From RPQJ01 sp963707145 (GTDB lineage: Bacteria > Pseudomonadota > Gammaproteobacteria > Steroidobacterales > Steroidobacteraceae), in contig CAVPOQ010000004.1 in the NCBI GenBank assembly GCA_963707145.1, positions 310,001 through 374,000 of the forward strand: 64,000 bases of DNA. Reading direction: 5' to 3'. Positions 8,097 to 17,253 of this stretch are shown piece after piece; the first letter of the stretch is position 1; the number at the start of each line of letters is the position of its first letter. A program made the position numbers and the translations under genes. The notes under the pieces were generated by a model. The model was not told the DNA's origin. It ran no database searches and worked only from the letters and a program-made list of their open reading frames with translations.

Positions 8097-9092
8097 ATGA
8101 ATCAACCGTTGATCTTCGCGCCGTGCGCGAGCGGCGAGTTCGGCCGGCGTGTCGCCGTGGCCGCGGGCACGGCGCTCTCCCCGATGGAGGAGCGCGAGTT
8201 CGAGGGCGGCGAGCACAAGACGCGACCGCTCGTGAGCGTGCGGGGTCGTGAGGTCTACGTCGTCCAGTCGCTGTCCGGCGACGCGGCCGGCAGCGCCAAC
8301 GACCGGCTGTGCCGGCTGCTGTTCTTCGTCGCGGGGCTCAAGGACTGCGGCGCCGCGCGCGTCACGGCCTGCGTGCCGTTTCTCGCCTACGGACGCAAGG
8401 ACCGCCGCACGAAGGAGCGCGACCCGGTCACGCTGCGCTACGTCGCGCAGCTGTTCGAAGCGGTCGGCACCGACCACGTGCTCGCGCTCGACGCGCACAA
8501 CCTGGCCGCGTTCGAAAACGCGTTCCGCTGCCCGGTGGACCACCTCGAGGCCGCGCCGCTGATGGCGGATCACCTCGCGGCGACCGTGGGCGTCGCTCCG
8601 GTGTCCATCGTCTCGCCCGACATCGGCGGCGCCAAGCGTGCGCAACGCCTGCAGGACCTGCTTGCCGCGAGGCTCGGCCGCGAGGTGGGCTTCGCGATCA
8701 TCGACAAGCGCCGCAGCAGTGGCGTGGTCTCGGGCGGCGAGCTCGTCGTGGGTCCGGTCGAGGGGTGCCACGCGGTGCTCGTCGACGACCTCGTGAGCGC
8801 CGGCACGACGCTGATGCGCGCCGTCCAGGCCTGCCGCAAGGCGGGCGCGACGAGCGTGTCGGCGCTGGCGACCCACGGCGTGTTCGAGCCCGAGGCGCAG
8901 CAGCTGCTCGGCCCCGGCGGGCCAGACTGCCTCGTGGTGACCGACTCCATCCTGCCCACGCGCCTGGCCGGCGACGGCAGCGGGCGCCTCGTGGTGCTCG
9001 GGGCCTCGGCGCTGTTCGGCGAGGCGATCCGCCGCATCGGCGCCGGCGAGTCGGTGGTGGCGCTGCGCGAGATGGAGGTCAGGCGGCGCTGA
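8097..9092 (+). CDS. Ribose-phosphate pyrophosphokinase paralogue
   Basis: Encodes 331 residues and makes PRPP from ribose 5-phosphate and ATP. Class I Prs features are the EFEGGEHKTRP loop (about residues 39-49), VVQSLSGDAAGSANDRLCRLLFF, the catalytic flexible-loop segment YGRKDRRTKERDPVT (about 97-111), LDAHN and the PRPP-binding loop VLVDDLVSAGTTL (about 222-234). The wording GGEHKTRP and the ending differ from housekeeping Prs and match a paralogue usually found beside stress or nucleotide-salvage genes. It overlaps the convergent phosphotransferase by 14 bases. A phosphoribosyltransferase lies nearby, so PRPP may be used locally. Confidence 0.87.
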   Translation: MNQPLIFAPCASGEFGRRVAVAAGTALSPMEEREFEGGEHKTRPLVSVRGREVYVVQSLSGDAAGSANDRLCRLLFFVAGLKDCGAARVTACVPFLAYGRKDRRTKERDPVTLRYVAQLFEAVGTDHVLALDAHNLAAFENAFRCPVDHLEAAPLMADHLAATVGVAPVSIVSPDIGGAKRAQRLQDLLAARLGREVGFAIIDKRRSSGVVSGGELVVGPVEGCHAVLVDDLVSAGTTLMRAVQACRKAGATSVSALATHGVFEPEAQQLLGPGGPDCLVVTDSILPTRLAGDGSGRLVVLGASALFGEAIRRIGAGESVVALREMEVRRR

Positions 9093-10119
9093 GGCGGACC
9101 GCGTCGCGCGAGGCGTCGAGTGCCGTGGCGAGGTAGCTGCGCGCGATCGCCTGCCAGTGCGGCGGCGGACCGCCGTCCGGCTCCGACGCCCGCCACACGC
9201 AGAGCTTGGCGCGGGTCGCGGCGCGATGGCCGCGATAGAAGCAGGCGAGCGCGTCCGGCACGTGGTCGCCAAGCCGGGCGAGGCACTCGCGCGCGATCAG
9301 CCGGCCGGCCTGCGGAGCGCCGAGGCGGTCGCATTCGAGCTCGAGGAACGCGAGTTCCTCGGCACGATCCATGACGCGCAGGTTGCGGTCGAACTCGAGG
9401 CAGTCGATCACGGCGGGCGGATCGTCGAGCAGCACGTGCTCCGGTCGCAGGTCGCCGTGCGCCTCGATCACGCAGCCGCCCGCGGCGCGCGCACCGAGCA
9501 ACTCGCGCCGCGCGTCGAGGAACGCGAACTGTGCGTCGCGAACCGCGGTCGCGGTCGCGGCCTCCGGCATCGCGAGCACGCGGTGATTGGCTTCGACCTG
9601 GGTTCGCAGGCGCGCCTGCAGCGCCCCGCCATCGGTGACGGCCGCCGGCTCGGCGGCGTAGAACCGCGCGAGCAGGATCGCCACGCGTCGCAGGTCATCG
9701 GCGCGGGCCGCACCGCGGGCCAGCATCGCGTCGAGCATGCGCGAGCGATCGAGGCGGCGCATCTCCACGAGCCAGTCCACGACCTCGCCGGAACCGCCGA
9801 TCGCGAGACGACCATGCCCGTCGCGGGTGAGCGCTCGCGTGCCCAGGTACGCGTGCGGGGCGAGCCGGCGATTGAGGCGCACCTCCGCTTCGGAGTCGAG
9901 GCGCCGCGCCTCGATCGTGCCGTAGTCCATGGTGTCGCGACGCACCGGCTTCCTGAGCTTCCAGGCGCGGTCGCCAGCGAGGAACACCCACGCGAAGTGT
10001 GTCTCGATCGCCTCGTCGCCGGTGCCGAGCAGGCCGCGCAGCCATGCCACCTTGTCTGCAAGGCTGCACTCGCGCCCGGCGTCGGTGGGAGGTTGGGGCG
10101 ATCGCGCCTGATCGCTCAT
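9079..10119 (-). CDS. Aminoglycoside phosphotransferase family protein
   Basis: Encodes 346 residues from the ATG at 10119, preceded on this strand by GAGGAA; a further upstream start lacks a site. The APH/choline-kinase-like fold is shown by FAWVFLAGDRAWKLRKPVRRD (nucleotide-binding strand with Lys), the Brenner-type EAHGDLRPEHVLLDD catalytic loop (about residue 230) and IDCLEFDRNLR as the metal-binding Asp region. It resembles the N-terminal half of the frameshifted 5861-7448 gene but has no AAA domain. Real substrates of this branch are unknown; antibiotic resistance should not be assumed. It is convergent with prs and divergent from the phosphoribosyltransferase. Confidence 0.82.
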   Translation of the reverse strand: MSDQARSPQPPTDAGRECSLADKVAWLRGLLGTGDEAIETHFAWVFLAGDRAWKLRKPVRRDTMDYGTIEARRLDSEAEVRLNRRLAPHAYLGTRALTRDGHGRLAIGGSGEVVDWLVEMRRLDRSRMLDAMLARGAARADDLRRVAILLARFYAAEPAAVTDGGALQARLRTQVEANHRVLAMPEAATATAVRDAQFAFLDARRELLGARAAGGCVIEAHGDLRPEHVLLDDPPAVIDCLEFDRNLRVMDRAEELAFLELECDRLGAPQAGRLIARECLARLGDHVPDALACFYRGHRAATRAKLCVWRASEPDGGPPPHWQAIARSYLATALDASRDAVRLSAA

Positions 10120-10219
10120 GGTGTGCGTTCCTCGATCCGAGCATAGCACTTAGGTACTTGCTCGCATGACGCCGCCGTGGCGCCTCGCGAACATCGAAAA
10201 CGAGGCCAGGAGACGAGTG

Positions 10220-10891
10220 ATGCGGCGCGTGTACCAGGATCGTGCCGATGCGGGGCGCACGCTCGCCGCGGCGCTCGCGGCCTGGCGCGGTGCGGCGAAC
10301 GCGGTGGTGCTCGGACTGCCGCGCGGTGGCGTACCCGTGGCCTATGAGATCGCCGCGGCGCTCGGCCTGCCGCTCGACGTGCTGCTGGTGCGCAAGCTCG
10401 GGCTGCCGTGGCAACCGGAGCTCGCGATGGGCGCCATCGCGAGCGGTGGCGCGCTGGTCGTCAACGACGAGGTCGTGCGCCACCTGACGCCCGGCGATGG
10501 CGCCTTCGAGGCCGTGCGCGCGCGCGAGCAGCGCGAGCTCGAGCGGCGCGAGCGCGAGTATCGGGGCGACCGTCCGCCGCTCGACATGCGCGGCCGTACC
10601 GGCATACTCGTCGACGACGGCCTCGCCACCGGCGCCACCATGGAGGCTGCGGTGCGCTCCCTGCGCGCGCTCGGTGCCGGGCGGGTGGTGGTGGCGGTGC
10701 CGGTGGCCTCGATCGAAGCGCGCGAGCGCATCGCGGCACTCGCCGACGAGATCGTCTGCCTCGCGACGCCGGAGTGGTTCAGCGCCGTCGGGCAGTGGTA
10801 CCACGACTTCGGGCAGACCTCCGACACGGAAGTGCGCGAACTGCTGGCGCGATCCGCTGCCGGCATGACTGGGGAGATGGGCGATGCATGA
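10220..10891 (+). CDS. Phosphoribosyltransferase family protein
   Basis: Encodes 223 residues from the ATG at 10220, which has AGGAGA just upstream; an in-frame ATG at 10166 would add 18 residues with no ribosome site. A type I PRTase core is visible: ANAVVLGLPRGGVPVAYEIA (hood/loop I), VLLVRKLGLPWQPELAMGAIA, and the PRPP loop GILVDDGLATGATMEAA (about residues 130-146). This branch (COG1926-like) has no agreed substrate. It shares an 8-base overlap with the cupin gene, so the two are translationally coupled, and it lies near a PRPP synthetase. Confidence 0.85.
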   Translation: MRRVYQDRADAGRTLAAALAAWRGAANAVVLGLPRGGVPVAYEIAAALGLPLDVLLVRKLGLPWQPELAMGAIASGGALVVNDEVVRHLTPGDGAFEAVRAREQRELERREREYRGDRPPLDMRGRTGILVDDGLATGATMEAAVRSLRALGAGRVVVAVPVASIEARERIAALADEIVCLATPEWFSAVGQWYHDFGQTSDTEVRELLARSAAGMTGEMGDA

Positions 10892-11264
10892 ACCGGGTCC
10901 CGCAGTGATCAGGATCGACGACTTCGGTGGCAGCGAGGACGCACTGGAACTCGACCCGGCGCGGCTCGCGCCGGGCAGTCCGGTGCCCGCGCAGTTCGTG
11001 CGCAACCTCTACACCGATGACACCGGCCGCTTCTTCGGCGGCATCTGGCGCTCGAGCCAGGGGGCGTGGCACGTCTCGTACACCGAGAACGAGCTGTGCG
11101 TGCTGACCGAGGGTCGCGTGCGCATCTCCGACGAACACGGACGCAGCTGGACCTTCGGGCCCGGCGACTGCTTCGTCATGCCGGCGGGCTTCCGCGGCCT
11201 CTGGGAAGTGCTGGAGCCCGCGCGCAAGTTCTACGCGATCTACGAGCCGCAGCCGGCCGTCTGA
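10884..11264 (+). CDS. Cupin domain protein
   Basis: Encodes 126 residues and is nearly all one small beta-barrel. The two cupin motifs are seen as GRFFGGIWRSSQGAWHVSYTENELCVLTEGRVRI and WTFGPGDCFVMPAGFRGLWEVLEP. The pattern fits the Cupin_3 (DUF861, EutQ/ureidoglycolate-lyase-like) group. The first motif has W-H...E rather than the classic HxH, so metal binding is uncertain. It overlaps the phosphoribosyltransferase stop. The substrate cannot be deduced. Confidence 0.8.
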   Translation: MHEPGPAVIRIDDFGGSEDALELDPARLAPGSPVPAQFVRNLYTDDTGRFFGGIWRSSQGAWHVSYTENELCVLTEGRVRISDEHGRSWTFGPGDCFVMPAGFRGLWEVLEPARKFYAIYEPQPAV

Positions 11265-11496
11265 GCCGGCCGTTCCATCACGGTGCACGGGCGGGCCACG
11301 CCTGCCCTGCTGCGGTGCAGGAACGGCCGTGCGGCGGCCGGATCCGGCCATCGCCGGGCTGGCACGAATCCTGCAATTGCTTTCGGTCAGGTCGCGAGGG
11401 GTCGCGACCGTCCCACGGGCGATGTGTCCCGTCTGATACGATTTCTTCCTTGGCAGCAGTATTTCTGTCTCTTTTTTGCAACGTAAGAGGTGCAGC

Positions 11497-12234
11497 ATGA
11501 AATCGACTCAAGGCCTGGCGGCGCTGGTGCTGCTGGCGACCACGACGGCGGCGCACGCCGAGTTCTCGGGCACCGTGACCGCGACCACCGACTACGACTG
11601 GCGCGGCGTCACCCAGACCGCCCAGGACCCGGCGCTGCAGGGCAGCCTCGATTACGCCACCGACTTCGGACTCTACGCGGGGGCCTGGGCCAGCAACGTC
11701 GACTTCGGCAGCGGCGACCCGAACGTCGAGATCGACTTCTACGTCGGCTGGGGCGGCGGCGAGACGCTGCTCTGGGACGTGGGCGCCATCTACTACGTCT
11801 ATCCCGGTGAGAGCGACTTCAACTTCCCCGAGATCTACGGCAGCCTCGGCTGGGAGTTCATCGAGGGGAAGATCTCGTACTCCTGGGACTTCGCGGGGAC
11901 CAGCGAGACGGCGTTCTACTACGAGGCCAACGTCGACTACGGCCTGCCGGCGAACTTCGGCGTGATCGGCCACATCGGCTACAGCGACGGTGACGGCATC
12001 ACTGCCGCGTATTCCAACTACGACGTCAACGGCAACATCGTGGAGTCAGTGGACAACTACATGGACTGGGCCGTCGGCATCACCTACACGTGGGGACACT
12101 TCGACCTCGCGCTCAAGTGGGTGGACGGCGAGGACCTGGAGACGAAGCGCGACACGGTCGACGACATCTCGAGCTCGGAAGCGCGCGCCATCTTCTCCGT
12201 CTCCACGACGTTCCCCTGGAGCAAGGACGAGTAA
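11497..12234 (+). CDS. TorF family putative porin
   Basis: Encodes 245 residues. The chosen ATG is preceded by AAGAGGTGCAGC and directly starts a signal peptide (MKSTQGLAALVLLATTTAAHA, cleavage about residue 22). The mature protein is an aromatic-rich series of amphipathic strands, opening with FSGTVTATTDYDWRGVTQTAQDPALQGSLDY, which is the signature of this family (TIGR02001). It ends in FSVSTTFPWSKDE instead of a terminal Phe. It is an outer-membrane beta-barrel of unknown solute. It stands alone with its own terminator and is divergent in function from both neighbours. Confidence 0.85.
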   Translation: MKSTQGLAALVLLATTTAAHAEFSGTVTATTDYDWRGVTQTAQDPALQGSLDYATDFGLYAGAWASNVDFGSGDPNVEIDFYVGWGGGETLLWDVGAIYYVYPGESDFNFPEIYGSLGWEFIEGKISYSWDFAGTSETAFYYEANVDYGLPANFGVIGHIGYSDGDGITAAYSNYDVNGNIVESVDNYMDWAVGITYTWGHFDLALKWVDGEDLETKRDTVDDISSSEARAIFSVSTTFPWSKDE

Positions 12235-12285
12235 TCGGACGGGTCTGACGTGGTACCCGGGCGTCCGGCCGGGACCGTGTGAACG

Positions 12286-12324
12286 AAAACGCCCGGCTTC
12301 CTTGCGGAGGCCGGGCGTTTTTCG
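12286..12324. terminator. Bidirectional terminator between porin and aminotransferase
   Basis: AAAACGCCCGGC and GCCGGGCGTTTTT (about 12286-12297 and 12310-12322) form an 11-bp stem with T-runs on both strands. It serves the convergent porin and aminotransferase genes. Confidence 0.85.
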
Positions 12325-12354
12325 TGCCGGGGCAGTGCGTCGGCTTCGCGCCCC

Positions 12355-13683
<1,329 letters not shown>

Positions 13684-13727
13684 GGGGGAGGGTTCCCGGT
13701 GGATTGGCGAACGGATGATAAGAAAAA

Positions 13728-14357
13728 TTGACACCTCCCTCAAACGACGCCGAAAATTCGGCTTCTTTCGCGCCTCGTGTGCAGGATATTGAACACCTCG
13801 TGCCGGAACTGACTCTCGACGTCGGCGCCCACCTGCGCGCCGTTCGCACCCTCTACGGCCTTTCCCAGCGCGAGCTCGCCAAGCGCGCCGGGGTCACCAA
13901 CGGCCTCATCTCGCTGATCGAGCAGAACCGGGTCAGCCCCTCGGTGAGCTCGCTCAAGAAAGTGCTCGACGGCATCCCGATGTCGCTCGCCGAGTTCTTC
14001 ACGCTCGACCTGTCGGCAATCCCGCAGGTGTTCTTCGCGAGCGAGGAGCTGACCGACCTCGGCGACCGCTCGGCGTCGCTGCGGCTGGTGGCGGCACGAC
14101 GCCCCAAGCGCGCCATGTCCATCATGCACGAGCGCTATGCCCCCGGTGCCGACACCGGCGCCGACATGCTGCGCCACGAGGGCGAGGAGGGCGGCGTGGT
14201 CGTGCGCGGCCGCATCGAACTCACCATCGGTGGGGAGACCCGCGTGCTCGGCCCCGGCGACGCCTACTATTTCACCAGCGCGATCCCGCACCGCTTCCGC
14301 AACAGCGGCTCCGAGCCCTGCGAGATCGTCTCCGCCAGTACGCCGCCGACCTTCTGA
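13728..14357 (+). CDS. XRE/cupin transcriptional regulator, PuuR-like
   Basis: Encodes up to 209 residues if read from the TTG at 13728. GTGs at 13779 and 13803 would give 192 or 184 residues and fit the usual PuuR length better. The HTH spans about residues 30-85 (LDVGAHLRAVRTLYGLSQRELAKRAGVTNGLISLIEQ). The cupin domain covers about 125-205 (RHEGEEGGVVVRGRIELTIGG, then GPGDAYYFTSAIPHRFRNSG). PuuR-type repressors sense putrescine or related amines. The TTG start region reads TTGACA and precedes a palindrome at 13749-13762, so the true start is probably downstream of these control elements. It is followed 10 bases later by the aldehyde dehydrogenase and is divergent from the aminotransferase. 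Confidence 0.85.
   Translation: MTPPSNDAENSASFAPRVQDIEHLVPELTLDVGAHLRAVRTLYGLSQRELAKRAGVTNGLISLIEQNRVSPSVSSLKKVLDGIPMSLAEFFTLDLSAIPQVFFASEELTDLGDRSASLRLVAARRPKRAMSIMHERYAPGADTGADMLRHEGEEGGVVVRGRIELTIGGETRVLGPGDAYYFTSAIPHRFRNSGSEPCEIVSASTPPTF
13749..13762. promoter_or_regulatory. Candidate operator palindrome between divergent genes
   Basis: GCCGAA-AA-TTCGGC is a perfect 6-bp inverted repeat in the 5' region of the PuuR-like gene, about 65 bases upstream of the divergent aminotransferase start. Autoregulation by the HTH protein is an inference from position and symmetry. Confidence 0.4.
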
Positions 14358-14367
14358 GGGCTCGCCC

Positions 14368-15862
14368 ATGGCCGATACGCTCCCCGACTGGCACGCCCGT
14401 GCCCGCGCCCTCGACATCAATGCCAAGGCCTTCATCGACGGCCGCTACGTCGCGGCGGCCTCCGGCGCCACCTTCGACTGCGTGAGCCCGATCGACGGGC
14501 GCGTGCTGGCGCGGGTCGCCTCGACCGACCAGCCCGACGTGGAGTGCGCCGTCGCGGCCGCGCGCCGCTCGTTCGACGCGGGCACCTGGGCGCGCCAGCC
14601 GCCGCGCGAGCGCAAGCGCGTGCTGCTGCGCTTCGCGTCGCTGATCGAGCGCCACGCCGAGGAACTCGCACTGCTCGAGACCCTCGACGTGGGCAAGCCC
14701 ATCTCCGACAGCCTCGCGGTGGACATCCCCGCGACGGTCCGCTGCATCGCGTGGTACGCCGAGGCGGTCGACAAGCTCTACGACGAGATTGCGCCCACCG
14801 GCCCCGACGCGCTGGCACTGATTACCCGCGAGCCCGTGGGCGTGGTGGGTGCGATCGTGCCGTGGAATTTCCCGCTGATCATGGCGGCGTGGAAGATCGG
14901 CCCGGCGCTCGCTGCGGGCAACTCGTTCATCCTCAAGCCCTCCGAGAAGTCGCCGCTGACCGCGATCCGCATCGCCGCACTCGCCGCCGAGGCGGGCATC
15001 CCCGACGGCGTGTTCAACGTGCTGCCGGGCTACGGCCACACGGCCGGGCAGTCGCTCGCGCTGCACATGGACGTCGACTGCATCGGCTTCACCGGCTCTA
15101 CGCGCACCGGCAAGAAGATGCTCGAGTATGCGGGCCAGTCGAACATGAAGCGCGTGTGGCTCGAGTGCGGCGGCAAGTCGCCAAACATCATCCTCGCCGA
15201 CTGCCCGGACCTCGAGCGCGCGGCCGCGGCCGCGGCAGCGGCCATCTTCTTCAACCAGGGCGAGATGTGCTCGGCGGGCTCGCGGCTGATCGTCGAGGAG
15301 CCCGTGCGGGACGCGGTGCTCGAGAAGGTCGTGGCGGCGGGCCGCAGGATGCCACCCGGCGACCCGCTCGATCCGGCGACGCAGCTCGGCGCCCTGGTCG
15401 ACGAGGTGCAGACGAAGACCGTGCTCGGCTACATCGACTCCGGTCGCAGCGAGGGCGCGCGGCTGCTTGAGCGGCGGCCGCCGCGTGCGCGAGGAGACCG
15501 GCGGCTGCTACGTCGAGCCCACCGTGTTCGACGGCGTGCAGCCCGCGATGGCCATCGCGCGCGAGGAGATCTTCGGTCCCGTGCTCGCTGCGATCACCGT
15601 GCGGGACGCCGAGGAGGCCGTGCGCGTCGGCAACCTCGGTGTCTACGGCCTCGCCGCCGCCGTCTGGACGCGCGACGTGACCCGCGCCCACCGCATCGCC
15701 CGCGCGCTGCGCGCCGGCGTGGTCTACGTCAATTGCTACGATGCCGACGACATCACCACGCCGTTCGGCGGCTTCAAGCAGTCCGGCACCGGCCGCGACA
15801 AGTCGCTGCACGCCTTCGACAAGTACACGGAGCTCAAGACCACATGGGTGGACCTGTCGTGA
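14368..15862 (+). pseudogene. Aldehyde dehydrogenase (PuuC-like), one frameshift
   Basis: Joined across one shift this is a full-length NAD(P)+ aldehyde dehydrogenase of about 497 residues. Frame 1 runs from ATG 14368 to about 15468 and includes PWNFPLIMAAWKIGPALAAG, the catalytic Glu in LECGGKSPNIILAD and the nucleophilic Cys in FFNQGEMCSAGSRL. The sequence then continues one base over as SGGRRVREETGGCYVEPTVF, the EEIFGPVL segment and TPFGGFKQSGTGRDKSLHAF to the stop at 15862. The break lies at about 15463-15480, in CTGCTTGAGCGGCGG, and needs only one base removed. All active-site residues are present. Its setting after a PuuR-like regulator suggests oxidation of aminoaldehydes such as gamma-glutamyl-gamma-aminobutyraldehyde. 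It may be intact in the cell if the extra base is an assembly error. Confidence 0.82.
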
Positions 15863-17253
15863 GCGGCTACCGCAACGTCACCTTCGACGAGCTCGAGGTC
15901 GGTGCCTCGGCGAGCGCACGTCGTCCGCTCACCCAGACGGAGATCGAGGCCCTGGTACTTGTCTCGGGCGACGTCGAGCCCTTTCACATCGAAGACGGCG
16001 GCGACACCCCGGCGCAGCTGCTCTCCGTCGACGCCGTCGGCGTGAGCGCGGTGATCTCCGGGCTGCTCGAGCGCCGGCTTCCGGGCCCGGGTACGCGCAT
16101 CGTGTCGACGCGGCTCGAGTACTCGGGCCAGGTCTGGGTCGGCGAAGAACTCGCGGCCTCGGTGACCGTGCGCGAGAAGCACCCCGACACCGGGCACGTC
16201 GTGTTCGACTGCGATGCCCGCGTGGGCGAGCGGCGCGTGGTCTCGGGCTCGGTCGTGGTCGAGGCGCCGCGTGCGCGCATCGCCTACTCCGAAATCGCCA
16301 CGCCCGAGATCATCCTGCGCCGCAACGACGTGTTCGCGCGGCTGCTGAGGCAGTGCGAGCCGCTCGAGCCGGTGAGCTGCGCGATCGCGCATCCCTGCGA
16401 CCGCGACTCGCTGCTCGGTGCGCTCGAGGCCACGCGCCGGCGGCTGATCGTGCCGGTGCTGGTCGGACCGCCGGCCCGCATCCGCGCGGTGGCCGACGCG
16501 CACGGCGTCGACCTCTCGGGCCTGCGCATCGTGCCCACCGAGCACAGCCACGCCTCGGCCGCGGTGGCAGTCGCGCTCGCTCGCGCCGGCGAGGTCGAGA
16601 TGCTCATGAAGGGCAGCCTGCACACCGACGAGATCCTCGGCGAGGTCGTCTCCTCGCTGACGGGCCTGCGCACCGAGCGGCGCCTGAGCCACGTGTTCGT
16701 GATGGACGTGCCGGCCTACGACCGCGTGCTGCTGGTCACCGACGCGGCGATCAACATCCAGCCGACGCTGGCGGAAAAGGCCGACATCGTACGCAACGCC
16801 ATCGACCTGGCGCACGTGCTCGGCATCGTCATGCCGAAGGTGGCGATCCTCTCCGCGGTCGAGACGGTGAACCCGAACATCGCCTCGACGCTCGACGCCG
16901 CGGCGCTGTGCAAGATGGCCGATCGAGGCCAGATCGAGGGCGGCATCCTCGACGGACCGCTCGCCTTCGACAACGCCATCAGCGAGCACGCCGCACGCAC
17001 CAAGGGAATCCGCTCGCCGGTCGCCGGCCGCGCGGACGTGCTCATGGTCCCGAACATCGAGTCGGGCAACATGCTCGCGAAGCAGCTGCAGTACTTCGCC
17101 GGCGCCGACAGCGCGGGCGTGGTACTCGGCGCACGCGTGCCGATCGTGCTCACCAGCCGCGCCGACAACGTGCGCATGCGCATCGGCTCGGCTGCGGTCG
17201 CGAAGCTGCTCGCGCACGCGCGGCGGACGGTGGCGCCGAAGGCGGTCGCGTGA
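15859..17253 (+). CDS. Bifunctional MaoC-like enoyl-CoA hydratase/phosphate acyltransferase
   Basis: Encodes 464 residues from a GTG that overlaps the dehydrogenase stop (GTGA). The N-terminal part, about 1-140, is a MaoC/hotdog hydratase domain (YRNVTFDELEVGASASARRPLT, VSGDVEPFH). The C-terminal part, about 155-460, is a phosphate acetyl/butyryltransferase (CAIAHPCDRDSLLGALEATRRRLIVPVLVGP, MLMKGSLHTDEILGEVV, ILSAVETVNPNIASTLDAAALCKMADRGQI, PVAGRADVLMVPNIESGNMLAK). This fusion is known in Proteobacteria. It should convert an acyl-CoA to acyl phosphate for the kinase encoded next. The MaoC part has an incomplete-looking active site, so hydratase activity is uncertain. Confidence 0.88.
   Translation: MSGYRNVTFDELEVGASASARRPLTQTEIEALVLVSGDVEPFHIEDGGDTPAQLLSVDAVGVSAVISGLLERRLPGPGTRIVSTRLEYSGQVWVGEELAASVTVREKHPDTGHVVFDCDARVGERRVVSGSVVVEAPRARIAYSEIATPEIILRRNDVFARLLRQCEPLEPVSCAIAHPCDRDSLLGALEATRRRLIVPVLVGPPARIRAVADAHGVDLSGLRIVPTEHSHASAAVAVALARAGEVEMLMKGSLHTDEILGEVVSSLTGLRTERRLSHVFVMDVPAYDRVLLVTDAAINIQPTLAEKADIVRNAIDLAHVLGIVMPKVAILSAVETVNPNIASTLDAAALCKMADRGQIEGGILDGPLAFDNAISEHAARTKGIRSPVAGRADVLMVPNIESGNMLAKQLQYFAGADSAGVVLGARVPIVLTSRADNVRMRIGSAAVAKLLAHARRTVAPKAVA

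Noticed and set aside
9079..10119. Antibiotic resistance gene reading of the APH-type protein
   Set aside because: The family branch is widespread in environmental bacteria with unknown substrates and the context is stress-related. No specific aminoglycoside-enzyme signature was recognised.
14137..17253. One continuous frame linking the dehydrogenase and the MaoC-PTA protein
   Set aside because: The apparent 1038-residue fusion is an artefact of the frameshift at about 15470. The segment 15470-15858 in that frame is Arg-rich noise, while the neighbouring frame carries the true dehydrogenase C-terminus and its stop at 15862.
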